From SW4 sp042466115 (GTDB lineage: Bacteria; Pseudomonadota; Alphaproteobacteria; Rhodobacterales; Rhodobacteraceae), in NCBI RefSeq assembly GCF_042466115.1, contig NZ_JAXHBQ010000001.1, positions 1,364,001 to 1,428,000 on the forward strand: a DNA stretch of 64,000 nt. The letters are read 5' to 3'. The notes under the pieces were generated by a model that searched no databases, was not told where the DNA came from, and saw only the letters and a list, made by a program, of their open reading frames with translations. The position numbers were made by a program, and so were the translations under genes. This document shows, piece after piece, positions 40,939 through 49,593 of this stretch. Each line of letters opens with the position of its first letter. The first letter of the stretch is position 1.

Positions 40939-41826
40939 ATGCACGACAACAGCGACACATCTGACCCGCAAGGGACTTGGGGCCAGTGGCTCACGAACCT
41001 GATCGTGCGTGGCCTGATCGGTGCGGCACTGGTGTTGCCCTATGCCTCGCGTGTGCGCTTTCTGGGCTGGGCGGTTGAACGGATCATCGCCCCTCTTGCC
41101 GGATACCGGCAGCGGGCCGAGGACCAGCTTGCGTTCATTTATCCCGATATGCCTGCAAACGAACGCCGCGCCATCGCGCGCCGCGTCTGCAACAACTTCG
41201 GCCGCACACTAATCGAAAACTACTCGCATCCCGCCTTTGGTGAACATGTGGCGCAGATGCCGGTGCAGGGCCCCGGCCTTGCGGCGATTGAACAGGCAAG
41301 GGCCAAACGGCAGCCTGTCATTTTCGTCACCGGCCACTTTGGCAACTACGAAGCCCCGCGCCATGCCCTCAACGCAATGGGGTATGAGATCGGTGCGCTT
41401 TATCGCCCCATGTCCAACGCCTTTTTCGATGCGCATTACGCCAACACGATGGCCGAAGTCTCGGGTAGGATATTCCCGCAAGGGCGACGCGGCACGATGG
41501 GTTTTGTGCGCATGCTGCGTGATGGCGGCATGGGCGTGTTGTTATTTGATGTGCGCAGCACCGCCTTTGACGACATCGACTTTCTGGGACATCCCGCGCC
41601 AACGGCCACATCCGCGGCCGATATCGCCTTGCGGGTCAATGCCCTGGTGGTGCCCTACTTTGGCACGCGCCGCGCTGACGGGCTGACGTTTGACATCACC
41701 GTTGAAGACCCGATCGCGCACAGCGATCCCGTCACCATGATGCAGGACATGACAGCGCGCCTCGAGGCCCATATCGCCACGCACAAGGACCAATGGTTCT
41801 GGGTCCACAAACGCTGGCGCAAATAG
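40939..41826 (+). CDS. Lipid A biosynthesis acyltransferase family protein
   Basis: 295 residues from the ATG at 40939 (a GTG at 40912 is possible). The LpxL/HtrB-type acyltransferase features are visible: an N-terminal membrane helix (VRGLIGAALVLPYASRVRFL), the catalytic H-x4-E in PVIFVTGHFGNYEAPRHALN, ALYRPMSNAFFDAHYANTMA, and GGMGVLLFDVRSTAFDDIDF. It would add a secondary acyl chain to lipid A. It precedes the nonulosonate gene neuB by 62 bases and opens the surface-glycan region. Confidence 0.86.
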   Translation: MHDNSDTSDPQGTWGQWLTNLIVRGLIGAALVLPYASRVRFLGWAVERIIAPLAGYRQRAEDQLAFIYPDMPANERRAIARRVCNNFGRTLIENYSHPAFGEHVAQMPVQGPGLAAIEQARAKRQPVIFVTGHFGNYEAPRHALNAMGYEIGALYRPMSNAFFDAHYANTMAEVSGRIFPQGRRGTMGFVRMLRDGGMGVLLFDVRSTAFDDIDFLGHPAPTATSAADIALRVNALVVPYFGTRRADGLTFDITVEDPIAHSDPVTMMQDMTARLEAHIATHKDQWFWVHKRWRK

Positions 41827-41888
41827 CCAATGATTGCGCCGACACGCGCGCCGTGGCATCACCAAGCCAACAACCACCGGAGCGCCCC

Positions 41889-42917
41889 ATGAAGATTGCC
41901 CACCGCGAGATTTCCGCCCAGCACCCGCCACTTGTCATCGCTGAAATCGGCATCAATCACGGTGGCGATCTGGCCGTGGCCAAGGAAATGGTGCGCCTTG
42001 CCCATCTGTCGGGCTGCGAATGCGTCAAGCACCAGACCCACATCGTCGAAGACGAAATGACCGACGAGGCGAAAAATATCTTTCCACCCAACGCCGATGT
42101 CTCCATCTGGGAGGTCATGGCCCAATGCGCCCTGCCGCTTGAAGACGAGATCGCGCTCAAGAACTACACCGAGAGCCTTGGGATGATCTATATTTCCACG
42201 CCCTTCAGCCGCGCCGCTGCGGATTTCCTGAACGGGATCGGCGTGCCTGCCTTCAAGATCGGGTCGGGCGAGGCGGACAACCTGCCGCTAATCCGCCACA
42301 TCGCAAGCTTCGGCAAGCCAATCATCATGTCCACCGGCATGCAAACTATTGAAACAATGCGGGAAAGTGTGGCCATTCTTGAAAAGTCAGGCGTCGAATA
42401 TGCCTTGCTGGAATGCACGAATCTGTATCCATCACCGCCAGAAATTGTTTCTCTCAAGGGCGTCACCGAACTGCAAAAGGCCTTTCCAAAGGCGCATGTG
42501 GGCTTTTCCGACCACTCCATCGGGCCGGACATGGCACTGGCCTCCGTGGCGCTGGGGGCGTGCATTCTGGAACGACATTACACCGACACACGCTACCGCA
42601 AGGGGCCCGATGTGATCTGTTCGATGGACCCTGCCGAACTGAAATACCTGATCGACCGCTCGCGCGAGATTCACACCGCCCTGCACAACGAAAAACAACG
42701 CACCGGCCCCGAAGAAGACGTCTACCGCTTTGCCCGCGCATCCGTGGTGGCCGATGCCGACCTGCCTGCAGGCCATGTGATCACCGAAGCCGACATCTGG
42801 GCACGTCGCCCCGGTTCCGGCGCGATCCCGGGCTATGACTTCGACAAGGTCGTCGGCAAGACGTTGAAAGCGGCCGTGACGCGCAACCAGCAACTAACGT
42901 GGGATGATTTCGCGTGA
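41889..42917 (+). CDS. neuB: Nonulosonic acid (sialic/legionaminic/pseudaminic) synthase
   Basis: 342 residues from the ATG at 41889. Condenses PEP with an N-acetyl-hexosamine-type sugar to make a nine-carbon nonulosonic acid. TIM-barrel N-terminal part with VIAEIGINHGGDLAVAKEMV, CVKHQTHIVEDEM, STPFSRAAADFLNGIGVPAF plus KIGSGEADNLPL, and VGFSDHSIGPDMALASVALG, then ILERHYTDTRYRKGPD. The C-terminal SAF domain spans about residues 285-342. Which sugar is made cannot be decided from sequence reading. The stop overlaps the sulfotransferase GTG by 4 bases. Confidence 0.93.
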   Translation: MKIAHREISAQHPPLVIAEIGINHGGDLAVAKEMVRLAHLSGCECVKHQTHIVEDEMTDEAKNIFPPNADVSIWEVMAQCALPLEDEIALKNYTESLGMIYISTPFSRAAADFLNGIGVPAFKIGSGEADNLPLIRHIASFGKPIIMSTGMQTIETMRESVAILEKSGVEYALLECTNLYPSPPEIVSLKGVTELQKAFPKAHVGFSDHSIGPDMALASVALGACILERHYTDTRYRKGPDVICSMDPAELKYLIDRSREIHTALHNEKQRTGPEEDVYRFARASVVADADLPAGHVITEADIWARRPGSGAIPGYDFDKVVGKTLKAAVTRNQQLTWDDFA

Positions 42918-43612
42918 GCATCCCGAAATGGCGCGGGGCTGGCCCGTTCGGCCTCGCAACGCGCCTGCATAACGCCAAGGAGGACCTTGGATGGCTTTGG
43001 CCCGGTCCGACGTCGGGGATGCGCACTGAACTGACCTGTCACGGGAAGCCTGTCATTTTCCTGCATAACCCCAAGACGGGAGGAAATTCGCTTGGTAAAA
43101 TGCTTGGTGTCAAGCGGTTGTCGCACACCTTTGCAAGCAAGCGCTTGAATGAAAAACAGTGGCTGTCCTGTTTCAGTGTTGTCGCCGTGCGTGACCCGTT
43201 CCAAAGGTTTCTGTCGGGCTATTACAGCCATATCATGCGACCGGACATCAACGGGCTCGTCAAGATTTATGGGTGGAATATCAAAAAGATAACGCCATTC
43301 GAGTATTTGGACGTGCTGGACAGAAACCCGAAATTTGGCGGGCGTCAAACGCTTTGGTCCGAGTTTCCTTCCCAAGTAAAGCACCGCGCTGATCTAGTGC
43401 TGAAACTGGAAGACGCGCCTACGTGGCATGCGCAACTCATTGCTGCCGGTATCGATGTTTCAGGGCGCACCCTGGATCACGCCAACAAAAGCGCGCGGTC
43501 CGAAAGCGACCACCTGTCACGGTTGAAAATGAGCGCCACAGCGTTCGCCAGCCTTGAACAGGATGTGCGCAACTATTTCGCGGTTGACTATGCCGCCTTT
43601 GGCTACGCCTGA
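42914..43612 (+). CDS. Sulfotransferase family 2 domain protein
   Basis: 232 residues. Starts with GTG at 42914, overlapping the neuB stop (GTGA), so translation is coupled. PAPS-binding motifs are recognisable: the 5'-phosphosulfate loop in VIFLHNPKTGGNSLGKML (about residues 48-65) and the 3'-phosphate region VVAVRDPFQRFLSGYYSH. The fold fits carbohydrate sulfotransferases related to HNK-1/chondroitin types. Coupling to neuB suggests sulfation of the nonulosonate-bearing glycan, an inference. Codon use has more A/T third bases than neuB. Confidence 0.85.
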   Translation: MSIPKWRGAGPFGLATRLHNAKEDLGWLWPGPTSGMRTELTCHGKPVIFLHNPKTGGNSLGKMLGVKRLSHTFASKRLNEKQWLSCFSVVAVRDPFQRFLSGYYSHIMRPDINGLVKIYGWNIKKITPFEYLDVLDRNPKFGGRQTLWSEFPSQVKHRADLVLKLEDAPTWHAQLIAAGIDVSGRTLDHANKSARSESDHLSRLKMSATAFASLEQDVRNYFAVDYAAFGYA

Positions 43613-44238
43613 GCCAGCGATACGCGCCCCTCGTCAATCCAACCACGCACGATGGCAGCCTCGGCGGCGTAGTCATGCGGGGTCTGATAGCCTGTCGGGT
43701 TGTAATACGTTGCCGTCGCGCCGAAATCGAACCCGTAAAGCGTGACCGATTGTGCCGCATCCAGCCGCATCAGCCAACTGATCGCCATGAACCCGGAAGA
43801 CGGGCGCCGCCCGATCTTGTGGCGATCAGCAAACCAATGACGGAACGGGTAAAACACAGTGCACTTCACACTCTCCCGTCGCCAAATGTTGTAGTGGCGC
43901 ATCTTGGGGATCAACATCAGCAAGGTGTCTGGTGTGAACGCGGCCAGCATTTCGTCCTCGGACAGAACCGGCGTCAGCCCGACCATATCCGTGCGCCGAC
44001 CTTGCGCTTCGGGATGCTTTGGAAACCCCATATTCAAGCGGATCACGATATCGCTTGCGTCAATCTTGGCACCACATTTCGTAGCCAACAAGCTTTGGGC
44101 ATTCCCCACCACGGCAACCGATTTTCCTGCAATCATCGCCCGCAATCGCGCGTCATTCGCGCGCGTCAGTTTTAGGAACCAGCCGCGTGGCGCTTGCAGG
44201 AAATACTTGCGAGGAAAGTTGCGCAGCCGCGTATTCAT
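43603..44238 (-). CDS. Glycosyltransferase family 29 (sialyltransferase-like)
   Basis: 211 residues from the ATG at 44238, 4 bases after the upstream gene; ATGs at 44259 and 44268 are alternatives that would overlap it. Sialylmotif-like features occur in order: motif L, SVAVVGNAQSLLATKCGAKI with DASDIVIRLNMG following; motif S, GRRPSSGFMAISWLMRLDAA with VTLYGFDFG; and motif VS, PHDYAAEAAIV (H-x4-E). Family 29 is mainly animal sialyltransferases with few bacterial members. Here it accompanies neuB, neuC and neuA, so it likely transfers the CMP-activated nonulosonic acid. Confidence 0.8.
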   Translation of the reverse strand: MNTRLRNFPRKYFLQAPRGWFLKLTRANDARLRAMIAGKSVAVVGNAQSLLATKCGAKIDASDIVIRLNMGFPKHPEAQGRRTDMVGLTPVLSEDEMLAAFTPDTLLMLIPKMRHYNIWRRESVKCTVFYPFRHWFADRHKIGRRPSSGFMAISWLMRLDAAQSVTLYGFDFGATATYYNPTGYQTPHDYAAEAAIVRGWIDEGRVSLAQA

Positions 44239-44242
44239 TGCG

Positions 44243-45025
44243 CTAGTCGTTTTGAACATCGCCGCCATGGCGCGCCCAATACTCCATCATCCAACGCACG
44301 CGGCCCCGTCCGACATGTGGCAGTATCCCCCACCAGCCGGGCCGCACCAGATCAATCGGGCGCGGTTCGCCGTGAAAGGCGACGATGCGGGTGGTGGCGG
44401 GTGGCGGGGCGGGGCGCAACAGCGCTCCCAATCCCACGTGGCAGCGCAGATGATACTTAAAGCTCAGCACCCATTCCAGCGGCCAGAACGAAAGCGTTCC
44501 ATCAGCGACTTCGCCCTGCAAATAGACCTGCTCGATCCGGTATTTCGCAACCATCGCGTCACGATCAGCAACAAAGCGGTCAAACAGCTCCGGGTGCGCC
44601 CCAGCGGTAAAGGTAAACACCCCTGTGCCTGCTTTCTGCGGCGCGCCGGATTTGCTTTTGACCCAGTTCTTGCCAACGTCAATCACCGCAATGTCACTGC
44701 CATAGTCAAACAGGTCATCCAGTGGGCCAGTGATGACGCTATCAAGATCAATGAACAAACACCGCCCCGTGATGTCATAAAGGTCTTTCTTGAATACACT
44801 CAGCTTGGGCCAGCCACCCTTTCTCCAGTGCTTTTCGTCAAGACCCATTTCCGGAATGGGAAAGGCATCAATCGCCGGGTCAAGGCCTTCTGCGTCCTCG
44901 GTCAGGCAGACAAACCTGAACGGGCCCGTCAGATGCGCGCGCACTGCGCGATACAAGACGTTCACATAAGCTGTGGAATAAAGCGTGCCCCACTTCATGC
45001 AGATCACTGTGCGGGTTTGGGTCAC
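44243..45025 (-). CDS. Glycosyltransferase, GT-A fold with DxD motif
   Basis: 260 residues if translation begins at the GTG at 45025, which has GGAGG 5 bases upstream; the longer reading to 45268 runs over the divergent neuC start region. N-terminal VICMKWGTLYSTAYVNVLYR, FRFVCLTEDAEGLDPAIDAF, GWPKLSVFKKDLYDITG and the metal-binding CLFIDLDSVITGPLDDLF (DLDS in DxD position). The C-terminal AFHGEPRPIDLVRPGW is common in bacterial glycosyltransferases of this type. Probably adds a sugar that precedes or follows the nonulosonic acid. Precedes the GT29 gene on the same strand. Confidence 0.82.
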   Translation of the reverse strand: MTQTRTVICMKWGTLYSTAYVNVLYRAVRAHLTGPFRFVCLTEDAEGLDPAIDAFPIPEMGLDEKHWRKGGWPKLSVFKKDLYDITGRCLFIDLDSVITGPLDDLFDYGSDIAVIDVGKNWVKSKSGAPQKAGTGVFTFTAGAHPELFDRFVADRDAMVAKYRIEQVYLQGEVADGTLSFWPLEWVLSFKYHLRCHVGLGALLRPAPPPATTRIVAFHGEPRPIDLVRPGWWGILPHVGRGRVRWMMEYWARHGGDVQND

Positions 45026-45146
45026 ATTTGCCTCCGGTGTGTTCGCGCGAACCTTATGCCCGCCATTTTTGATTGTCCACGCCGTGCGTTGCCAGTCCTG
45101 CGGTGCGCAGCTATGGTCGCGGCGCGTGTCCCAAGCAAGGCGAACA

Positions 45147-46271
45147 ATGACCAAATCCATCCTCTTTGTTACCGGAACGCGCGCCGATTTCGGCAAGCTG
45201 GAACCGCTGGCCGCAGCGACCCGTGACGCGGGGTTTGATGTGGCCTTTTTCGTGACGGGTATGCACACGCTGGAACGCTATGGCATGACGAAACTGGAAG
45301 TGCAGCGCATGAAAGGCGTGGCGGTGCACGAGTTCCTCAACCAGCGCATCGGCGATCCCCAGGACATGGTATTGGCCAAGACCGTCATGGGTTTTTCCGA
45401 TTTTGTCGCCGAACATCAGCCCGACCTGATCGTCGTCCACGGCGACCGGATCGAGGCACTGGCCTGCGCCCTTGTCGCGGCGACAAACTACATCCGCTCG
45501 GCCCATATCGAAGGCGGCGAGGTGTCAGGCACCATCGACGAAGTATTCCGCCACTGTAACACCAAACTGGCCGCCCATCATTTTGTCAGCTCCGACGATG
45601 CGGCGCGCCGCGTGATGGCGCTGGGTGAACCGGCGGACGCGGTTCATGTCATCGGCTCGCCCGAGCTTGATTTCCATTCCGGCCCGTCCGGTGTCAGCAT
45701 GGATGATGTGCGCGCGCGCTATGACATTCCGGCGGGGGATTTCGGCATCTGCGTCTTTCATCCCGTCACCAGCGAAGCCGCAACCATGGGCCAGCAAGCA
45801 CGCGATCTGTTCGGTGCCTTGGATGCATCGGGGCGCAATTTCGTGCTGATCGCACCCAATAACGATCCCGGATCAGACGACATTTTTGCCGCGATTGATG
45901 CCTTGCCCGTCGACCGGTTTCGCGTGATCCCGTCCATGCGGTTCGCACATTTTTCCGAGCTGATGAAGAACGCGGCCCTTATGGTTGGCAATTCCAGCGC
46001 CGGTGTGCGCGAGGCGCCCTTCCTTGGCACACCCAGTCTTGATATCGGCACGCGCCAGTCCAATCGCGCGCAGGCCCCGTCGCTGTTCACGGCGCAAGCG
46101 TCAGACACCAAAGTGATCGCGGCCTTCTTGAAAGACGAATGGGGTAAATCATACCCGCGCCACACCGCCTTTGGCAGCGGCAGCGCGGCGCAGCGATTTG
46201 TTAAGATATTGCAAGATGGCGGGTTCTGGTCAGCCGACATGCAAAAGCGGTTCCATGACCACACCGGCTAG
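45147..46271 (+). CDS. neuC: UDP-N-acetylglucosamine 2-epimerase, hydrolysing type
   Basis: 374 residues from the ATG at 45147 with AAGG 7 bases upstream. Converts a UDP- or GDP-GlcNAc-type sugar to free ManNAc-type sugar, giving the substrate for neuB. Signature: LFVTGTRADFGKLEPLAAAT, DLIVVHGDRIEALACALVAA, SAHIEGGEVSGTIDEVFRHC, GSPELDF and MKNAALMVGNSSAGVREAPF with LGTPSLDIGTRQSNR. Divergent from the glycosyltransferase gene, with a 121-base shared promoter region. Overlaps the first Kdo transferase by 17 bases. Confidence 0.93.
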   Translation: MTKSILFVTGTRADFGKLEPLAAATRDAGFDVAFFVTGMHTLERYGMTKLEVQRMKGVAVHEFLNQRIGDPQDMVLAKTVMGFSDFVAEHQPDLIVVHGDRIEALACALVAATNYIRSAHIEGGEVSGTIDEVFRHCNTKLAAHHFVSSDDAARRVMALGEPADAVHVIGSPELDFHSGPSGVSMDDVRARYDIPAGDFGICVFHPVTSEAATMGQQARDLFGALDASGRNFVLIAPNNDPGSDDIFAAIDALPVDRFRVIPSMRFAHFSELMKNAALMVGNSSAGVREAPFLGTPSLDIGTRQSNRAQAPSLFTAQASDTKVIAAFLKDEWGKSYPRHTAFGSGSAAQRFVKILQDGGFWSADMQKRFHDHTG

Positions 46272-47532
46272 AACAGGGGCGGGATTGCGCGCCTATCTGG
46301 CGTTGACGGCCGTGCTCGGCCCGCTTGGCCCGCTGGTCCTGCGGGGCCGCCTGAAACGTGGCAAAGAAGACCCCCTGCGCTGGTCCGAAAAACGCGGGAT
46401 TGCGTCCGCGCCCCGGCCTGACGGCCCGCTGATCTGGTTGCATGCCGTGGGCTTGGGCGAGGTCATGGCCCTGCGCGGGTTGATCGCCGCGCTGCACGCC
46501 GCGCGCGCCGATCTGTCGTTCCTTGTGACATCCACGGCGCGCGCGTCCGGCGGGGTTTTCGCGGACAACTTGCCACCGCGCACCACGCACCAGTTCCTGC
46601 CGCTTGATCTGTCGGGTCCTGTGCAGGCATTCCTTGACTACTGGCGTCCCGATCTGGCCGTCTGGAGCGAACAAGACCTGTGGCCGCGCCTTGTGCATCA
46701 AACCCACGCACGCGGCATTCCCCTTGCCTTGGTGAACGCCCGCATGGATGCCGCGGCCCATCGCAAGCGCGCAGCGCTGCGCGGTATATTGCGCGATACA
46801 TATGCGCGCTTTTCCTTTCTGGCGGCCCAGGACGACACAACCGCGCGCCATATCCGCGATCTTGCGCCCGGCGTCGAAATCACCACGCTTGGATCGCTGA
46901 AATCCGGCGGCGCGCCCCTCCCCGACGACCCCGCGAACCGCGCCGATCTGGCCCGCCACTTGGGCGCGCGCAAGCTTTGGTGCGCCGCATCGACCCATGG
47001 CGCAGATGAATCCGTGGTGCTGACCGCCCAGGCCCTGCGCCACAATGCTGACCCGGCAAGCCTGCTGATCATCGTGCCACGCGACCCTGCGCGGCGCGAC
47101 TCGATCGCCAGCGCCTGTGCCGCCTACGGATTGCCCTACGCGATGCGCTCCGGGGGAGAGGTGCCCAAACCGTCCGATGCAGTCTGGATTGCAGACAGTT
47201 TCGGCGAGTTGGGCTTGTGGTATCGCCTGTGCCCTGTCGCTGTGATCGGCGGATCATTCGGGCAGGTGCAGGGCCACAACCCGTGGGAGGCCGCGCAACT
47301 GGATTGCGCCATCCTGCACGGCCCCAACACCGCCAACTTCGCCGCCGATTACGCGGCCCTTGCGCGGGCCGAAGCGGCATTGGAGGTGCGCGATCCTGCT
47401 ACGCTCAACGCAGCACTTGACCGGCCCGATTTGGCTGAAATGGCCGAACGGGGCCGCGTTTTGCAATCCAACAGCGCCGGAAGCGTGGCGCGCACCAGTG
47501 CGGCCCTGCTTGATCTACTGGGGGCTGGCTGA
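46255..47532 (+). CDS. 3-deoxy-D-manno-octulosonic acid transferase, first copy (GT30)
   Basis: 425 residues from the ATG at 46255, within the end of neuC. The GT30/WaaA pattern is seen in LIWLHAVGLGEVMALRGLIA (GE base region), DLAVWSEQDLWPRLVHQTHA, with LALVNARMDAAAHRKRAALR, and a C-terminal ADSFGELGLWYRLCPVAVIG with GGSFGQVQGHNPWEAAQLD. Adds Kdo to lipid A or to Kdo. Compared with canonical WaaA, SEQDLWP replaces ETELWP. One of two tandem copies; the next starts at its stop (TGATG). Confidence 0.87.
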   Translation: MTTPARTGAGLRAYLALTAVLGPLGPLVLRGRLKRGKEDPLRWSEKRGIASAPRPDGPLIWLHAVGLGEVMALRGLIAALHAARADLSFLVTSTARASGGVFADNLPPRTTHQFLPLDLSGPVQAFLDYWRPDLAVWSEQDLWPRLVHQTHARGIPLALVNARMDAAAHRKRAALRGILRDTYARFSFLAAQDDTTARHIRDLAPGVEITTLGSLKSGGAPLPDDPANRADLARHLGARKLWCAASTHGADESVVLTAQALRHNADPASLLIIVPRDPARRDSIASACAAYGLPYAMRSGGEVPKPSDAVWIADSFGELGLWYRLCPVAVIGGSFGQVQGHNPWEAAQLDCAILHGPNTANFAADYAALARAEAALEVRDPATLNAALDRPDLAEMAERGRVLQSNSAGSVARTSAALLDLLGAG

Positions 47533-48815
47533 TGCCCTACCCGACCATGAAAATACGCTTGTTCATGATCGGCTACACCCTGCTTTGGGTGCTCAGCCTG
47601 CCGTTCATTCTGGTCTATCTCTGGCAACGCGCGCGCCGCGATCCCGACTATACCGCGCATTTGGGTGAAAGGTTCGGGCGCTACCGGACCCGGCTGAAAA
47701 ACGCTGCTTGGGTGCACGCGGTTTCCTTGGGTGAAGTCCGATCCGGCGCGCCCCTGATCCGCGGATTGCTGACGCAGGGCGATCCCGTCGTGATCACCTG
47801 TTTTACCCCCGCGGGACGGCGCGAAGCTTACGCACAGTTCGGCCCCGAAATCGCCGCAGGTCAGGTTGCCGCCGTCTGGGTGCCGTTTGAATTCAACTGG
47901 TGTTACCATCGGTTCTTTCGCGCCTTTTCGCCACGCTATGGCCTTGTTCTGGAAGTGGAAATCTGGCCACGCATGATCGCCGCCTGCAATCGCGCCGATA
48001 TCCCCTTGATGCTGTGCAACGCACAATACACCGCCAAAAGTTTCGCGCGTGATGCGGGGCGCACCCCCGTCATGGCGCAGATGTTGCGCGGGTTTACGGG
48101 TGGGCTGGTCAAGTCTGAATTGCAGGCGGAACGGTTCCGCACCGTCGGCTTGACCAACCTCGCTGTGACGGGCGAGTTGCGCTTTGATCAAGCGATCCCG
48201 CCCGCGCAAGTGGACGCCGGTATCGCCGCGCGCAGCTGGCTGAACGCCACGAAAACCGTGACCATCTCCAGTGCCGTCGAAGGCGAGGATGACCTGTTCA
48301 TCACCACAATCCGCGCCCACCCCGACACCCTGTTCATCTACGTGCCCCGCGCGCCAGAACGGTTCGACGCAGTCGCACAAATGCTGGCCGATGCTGGTCT
48401 GCGAGTCGGACGGCGCAGCGAATTGTTTAATGTTAAACTATCTCTGCAAGGAAACGCGCCCGATATCGACGTTTTGCTGGGTGACAGCCTCGGAGAGATG
48501 TATTTCTACCTTGCCATGGCCGATCGTGTGGTCGTTGGCGGGGGCTTTTTGCCGCAAGGATCCCACAATATTTCCGAACCACTGGCCATGGGCAAACCGA
48601 CCATCATTGGGCCGGAAATCTGGCCAATCGAATATCCGGCAACCGAGGCAATCGCGGCGGGGGCGGTTATCCATCTCAAGCAGGCGGGCCAACTAAACGA
48701 AGCCCTGCGCGCGCCCGTGCCCGATAGCGAGACAATCAACGCCTTCTTTACCGCTCACTCCGGCGCTGTGGAAAAAACCCTCGCCGCAATCCCGCGCCTG
48801 CTTACCAGGCGCTGA
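47532..48815 (+). CDS. 3-deoxy-D-manno-octulosonic acid transferase, second copy (GT30)
   Basis: 427 residues. An N-terminal membrane helix (FMIGYTLLWVLSLPFILVYL), then WVHAVSLGEVRSGAPLIRGL and LVLEVEIWPRMIAACNRADI closer to canonical WaaA (ExEIWPR), LCNAQYTAKSF, and GDSLGEMYFYLAMADRVVVG with GGFLPQGSHNISEPLAMGKP near the C-terminus. The two copies are clearly diverged, so they may transfer Kdo to different positions. TGATG overlap with the first copy shows coupling. The coding end overlaps the convergent SDR gene by 14 bases. Confidence 0.9.
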   Translation: MPYPTMKIRLFMIGYTLLWVLSLPFILVYLWQRARRDPDYTAHLGERFGRYRTRLKNAAWVHAVSLGEVRSGAPLIRGLLTQGDPVVITCFTPAGRREAYAQFGPEIAAGQVAAVWVPFEFNWCYHRFFRAFSPRYGLVLEVEIWPRMIAACNRADIPLMLCNAQYTAKSFARDAGRTPVMAQMLRGFTGGLVKSELQAERFRTVGLTNLAVTGELRFDQAIPPAQVDAGIAARSWLNATKTVTISSAVEGEDDLFITTIRAHPDTLFIYVPRAPERFDAVAQMLADAGLRVGRRSELFNVKLSLQGNAPDIDVLLGDSLGEMYFYLAMADRVVVGGGFLPQGSHNISEPLAMGKPTIIGPEIWPIEYPATEAIAAGAVIHLKQAGQLNEALRAPVPDSETINAFFTAHSGAVEKTLAAIPRLLTRR

Positions 48816-49593
48816 AACCTCCGTCGACGTTGACCATCTGGCCCGTCATGTAGCCCGCCTGCGGAGACGCAAGAAACAGCATCGCATCGGCAATTTCGTC
48901 CGGTTCACACATGCGGCCCGCCATGATCAGCTCGCTCACACGCTTCTGGAACTCCTCGGAGTGGCCATTAAACACGGCCCCCGGCGCAATCGTGTTCACC
49001 GTCGCCTGCCGTTTTGCCCAATAGCCCGCCAGCCAGACCGTCAGCCCGTGAATCCCCGCCTTGGTCACGCCATAGGCGCTGAAATTCTTGAACGGCATCC
49101 CGTCGTAAATCGGGTGATGCGCGCCGTTCAGGGCATACATCGACGCCACGTTGATCAAGGTGCAAGGGTAGCTGCCGACGATATCGCGATCCATCTGACG
49201 CGCGACCATGAAGGCCCCCGTCAGATTGACATGCATCGTCTTGTTCCAGTCGTCCACGGTTGTATCGGCAAAATCGGGAAAGGACTTGCCCGCCCCCATC
49301 AGCATTTCACCCGTAATGGCCGCATTGTTCAGCACCACATTCGGGTTCCAGCCATCGGCCATGACGCGCTTGAAAATATCGGTCACTTGGGCCTCGTCGC
49401 TCACATCCATGTCGTAAAAGCGAAAATTCCCGTTGCCTTCGTGCGCCGCCTGCAAGGCATCTGCCCGCGCGCCCGGCAAATCGGTCGAGACCACCCGCGC
49501 ACCCTGTTCCAGCATCCGGCGCACATAGGTGCTGCCCAAAACACCGCCCGATCCGGTGATAAACACCGTGCGGCCATCCAGTTGCGTGCTCAT
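48802..49593 (-). CDS. Short-chain dehydrogenase/reductase of the nonulosonate operon
   Basis: 263 residues. SDR Rossmann fold with TVFITGSGGVLGSTYVRRML (TGxxxGxLG), DMDVSD, VVLNNAAITGEMLMG, and the catalytic FSAYGVTKAGIHGLTVWLAG (Tyr-x3-Lys). Ends GYMTGQMVNVDGGFSAW. Its pairing with a CMP-sugar synthetase resembles PtmA/PtmB of the Campylobacter legionaminic acid pathway; that similarity is inferred from gene content. The ATG overlaps the neuA-like stop by 4 bases. Confidence 0.88.
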   Translation of the reverse strand: MSTQLDGRTVFITGSGGVLGSTYVRRMLEQGARVVSTDLPGARADALQAAHEGNGNFRFYDMDVSDEAQVTDIFKRVMADGWNPNVVLNNAAITGEMLMGAGKSFPDFADTTVDDWNKTMHVNLTGAFMVARQMDRDIVGSYPCTLINVASMYALNGAHHPIYDGMPFKNFSAYGVTKAGIHGLTVWLAGYWAKRQATVNTIAPGAVFNGHSEEFQKRVSELIMAGRMCEPDEIADAMLFLASPQAGYMTGQMVNVDGGFSAW

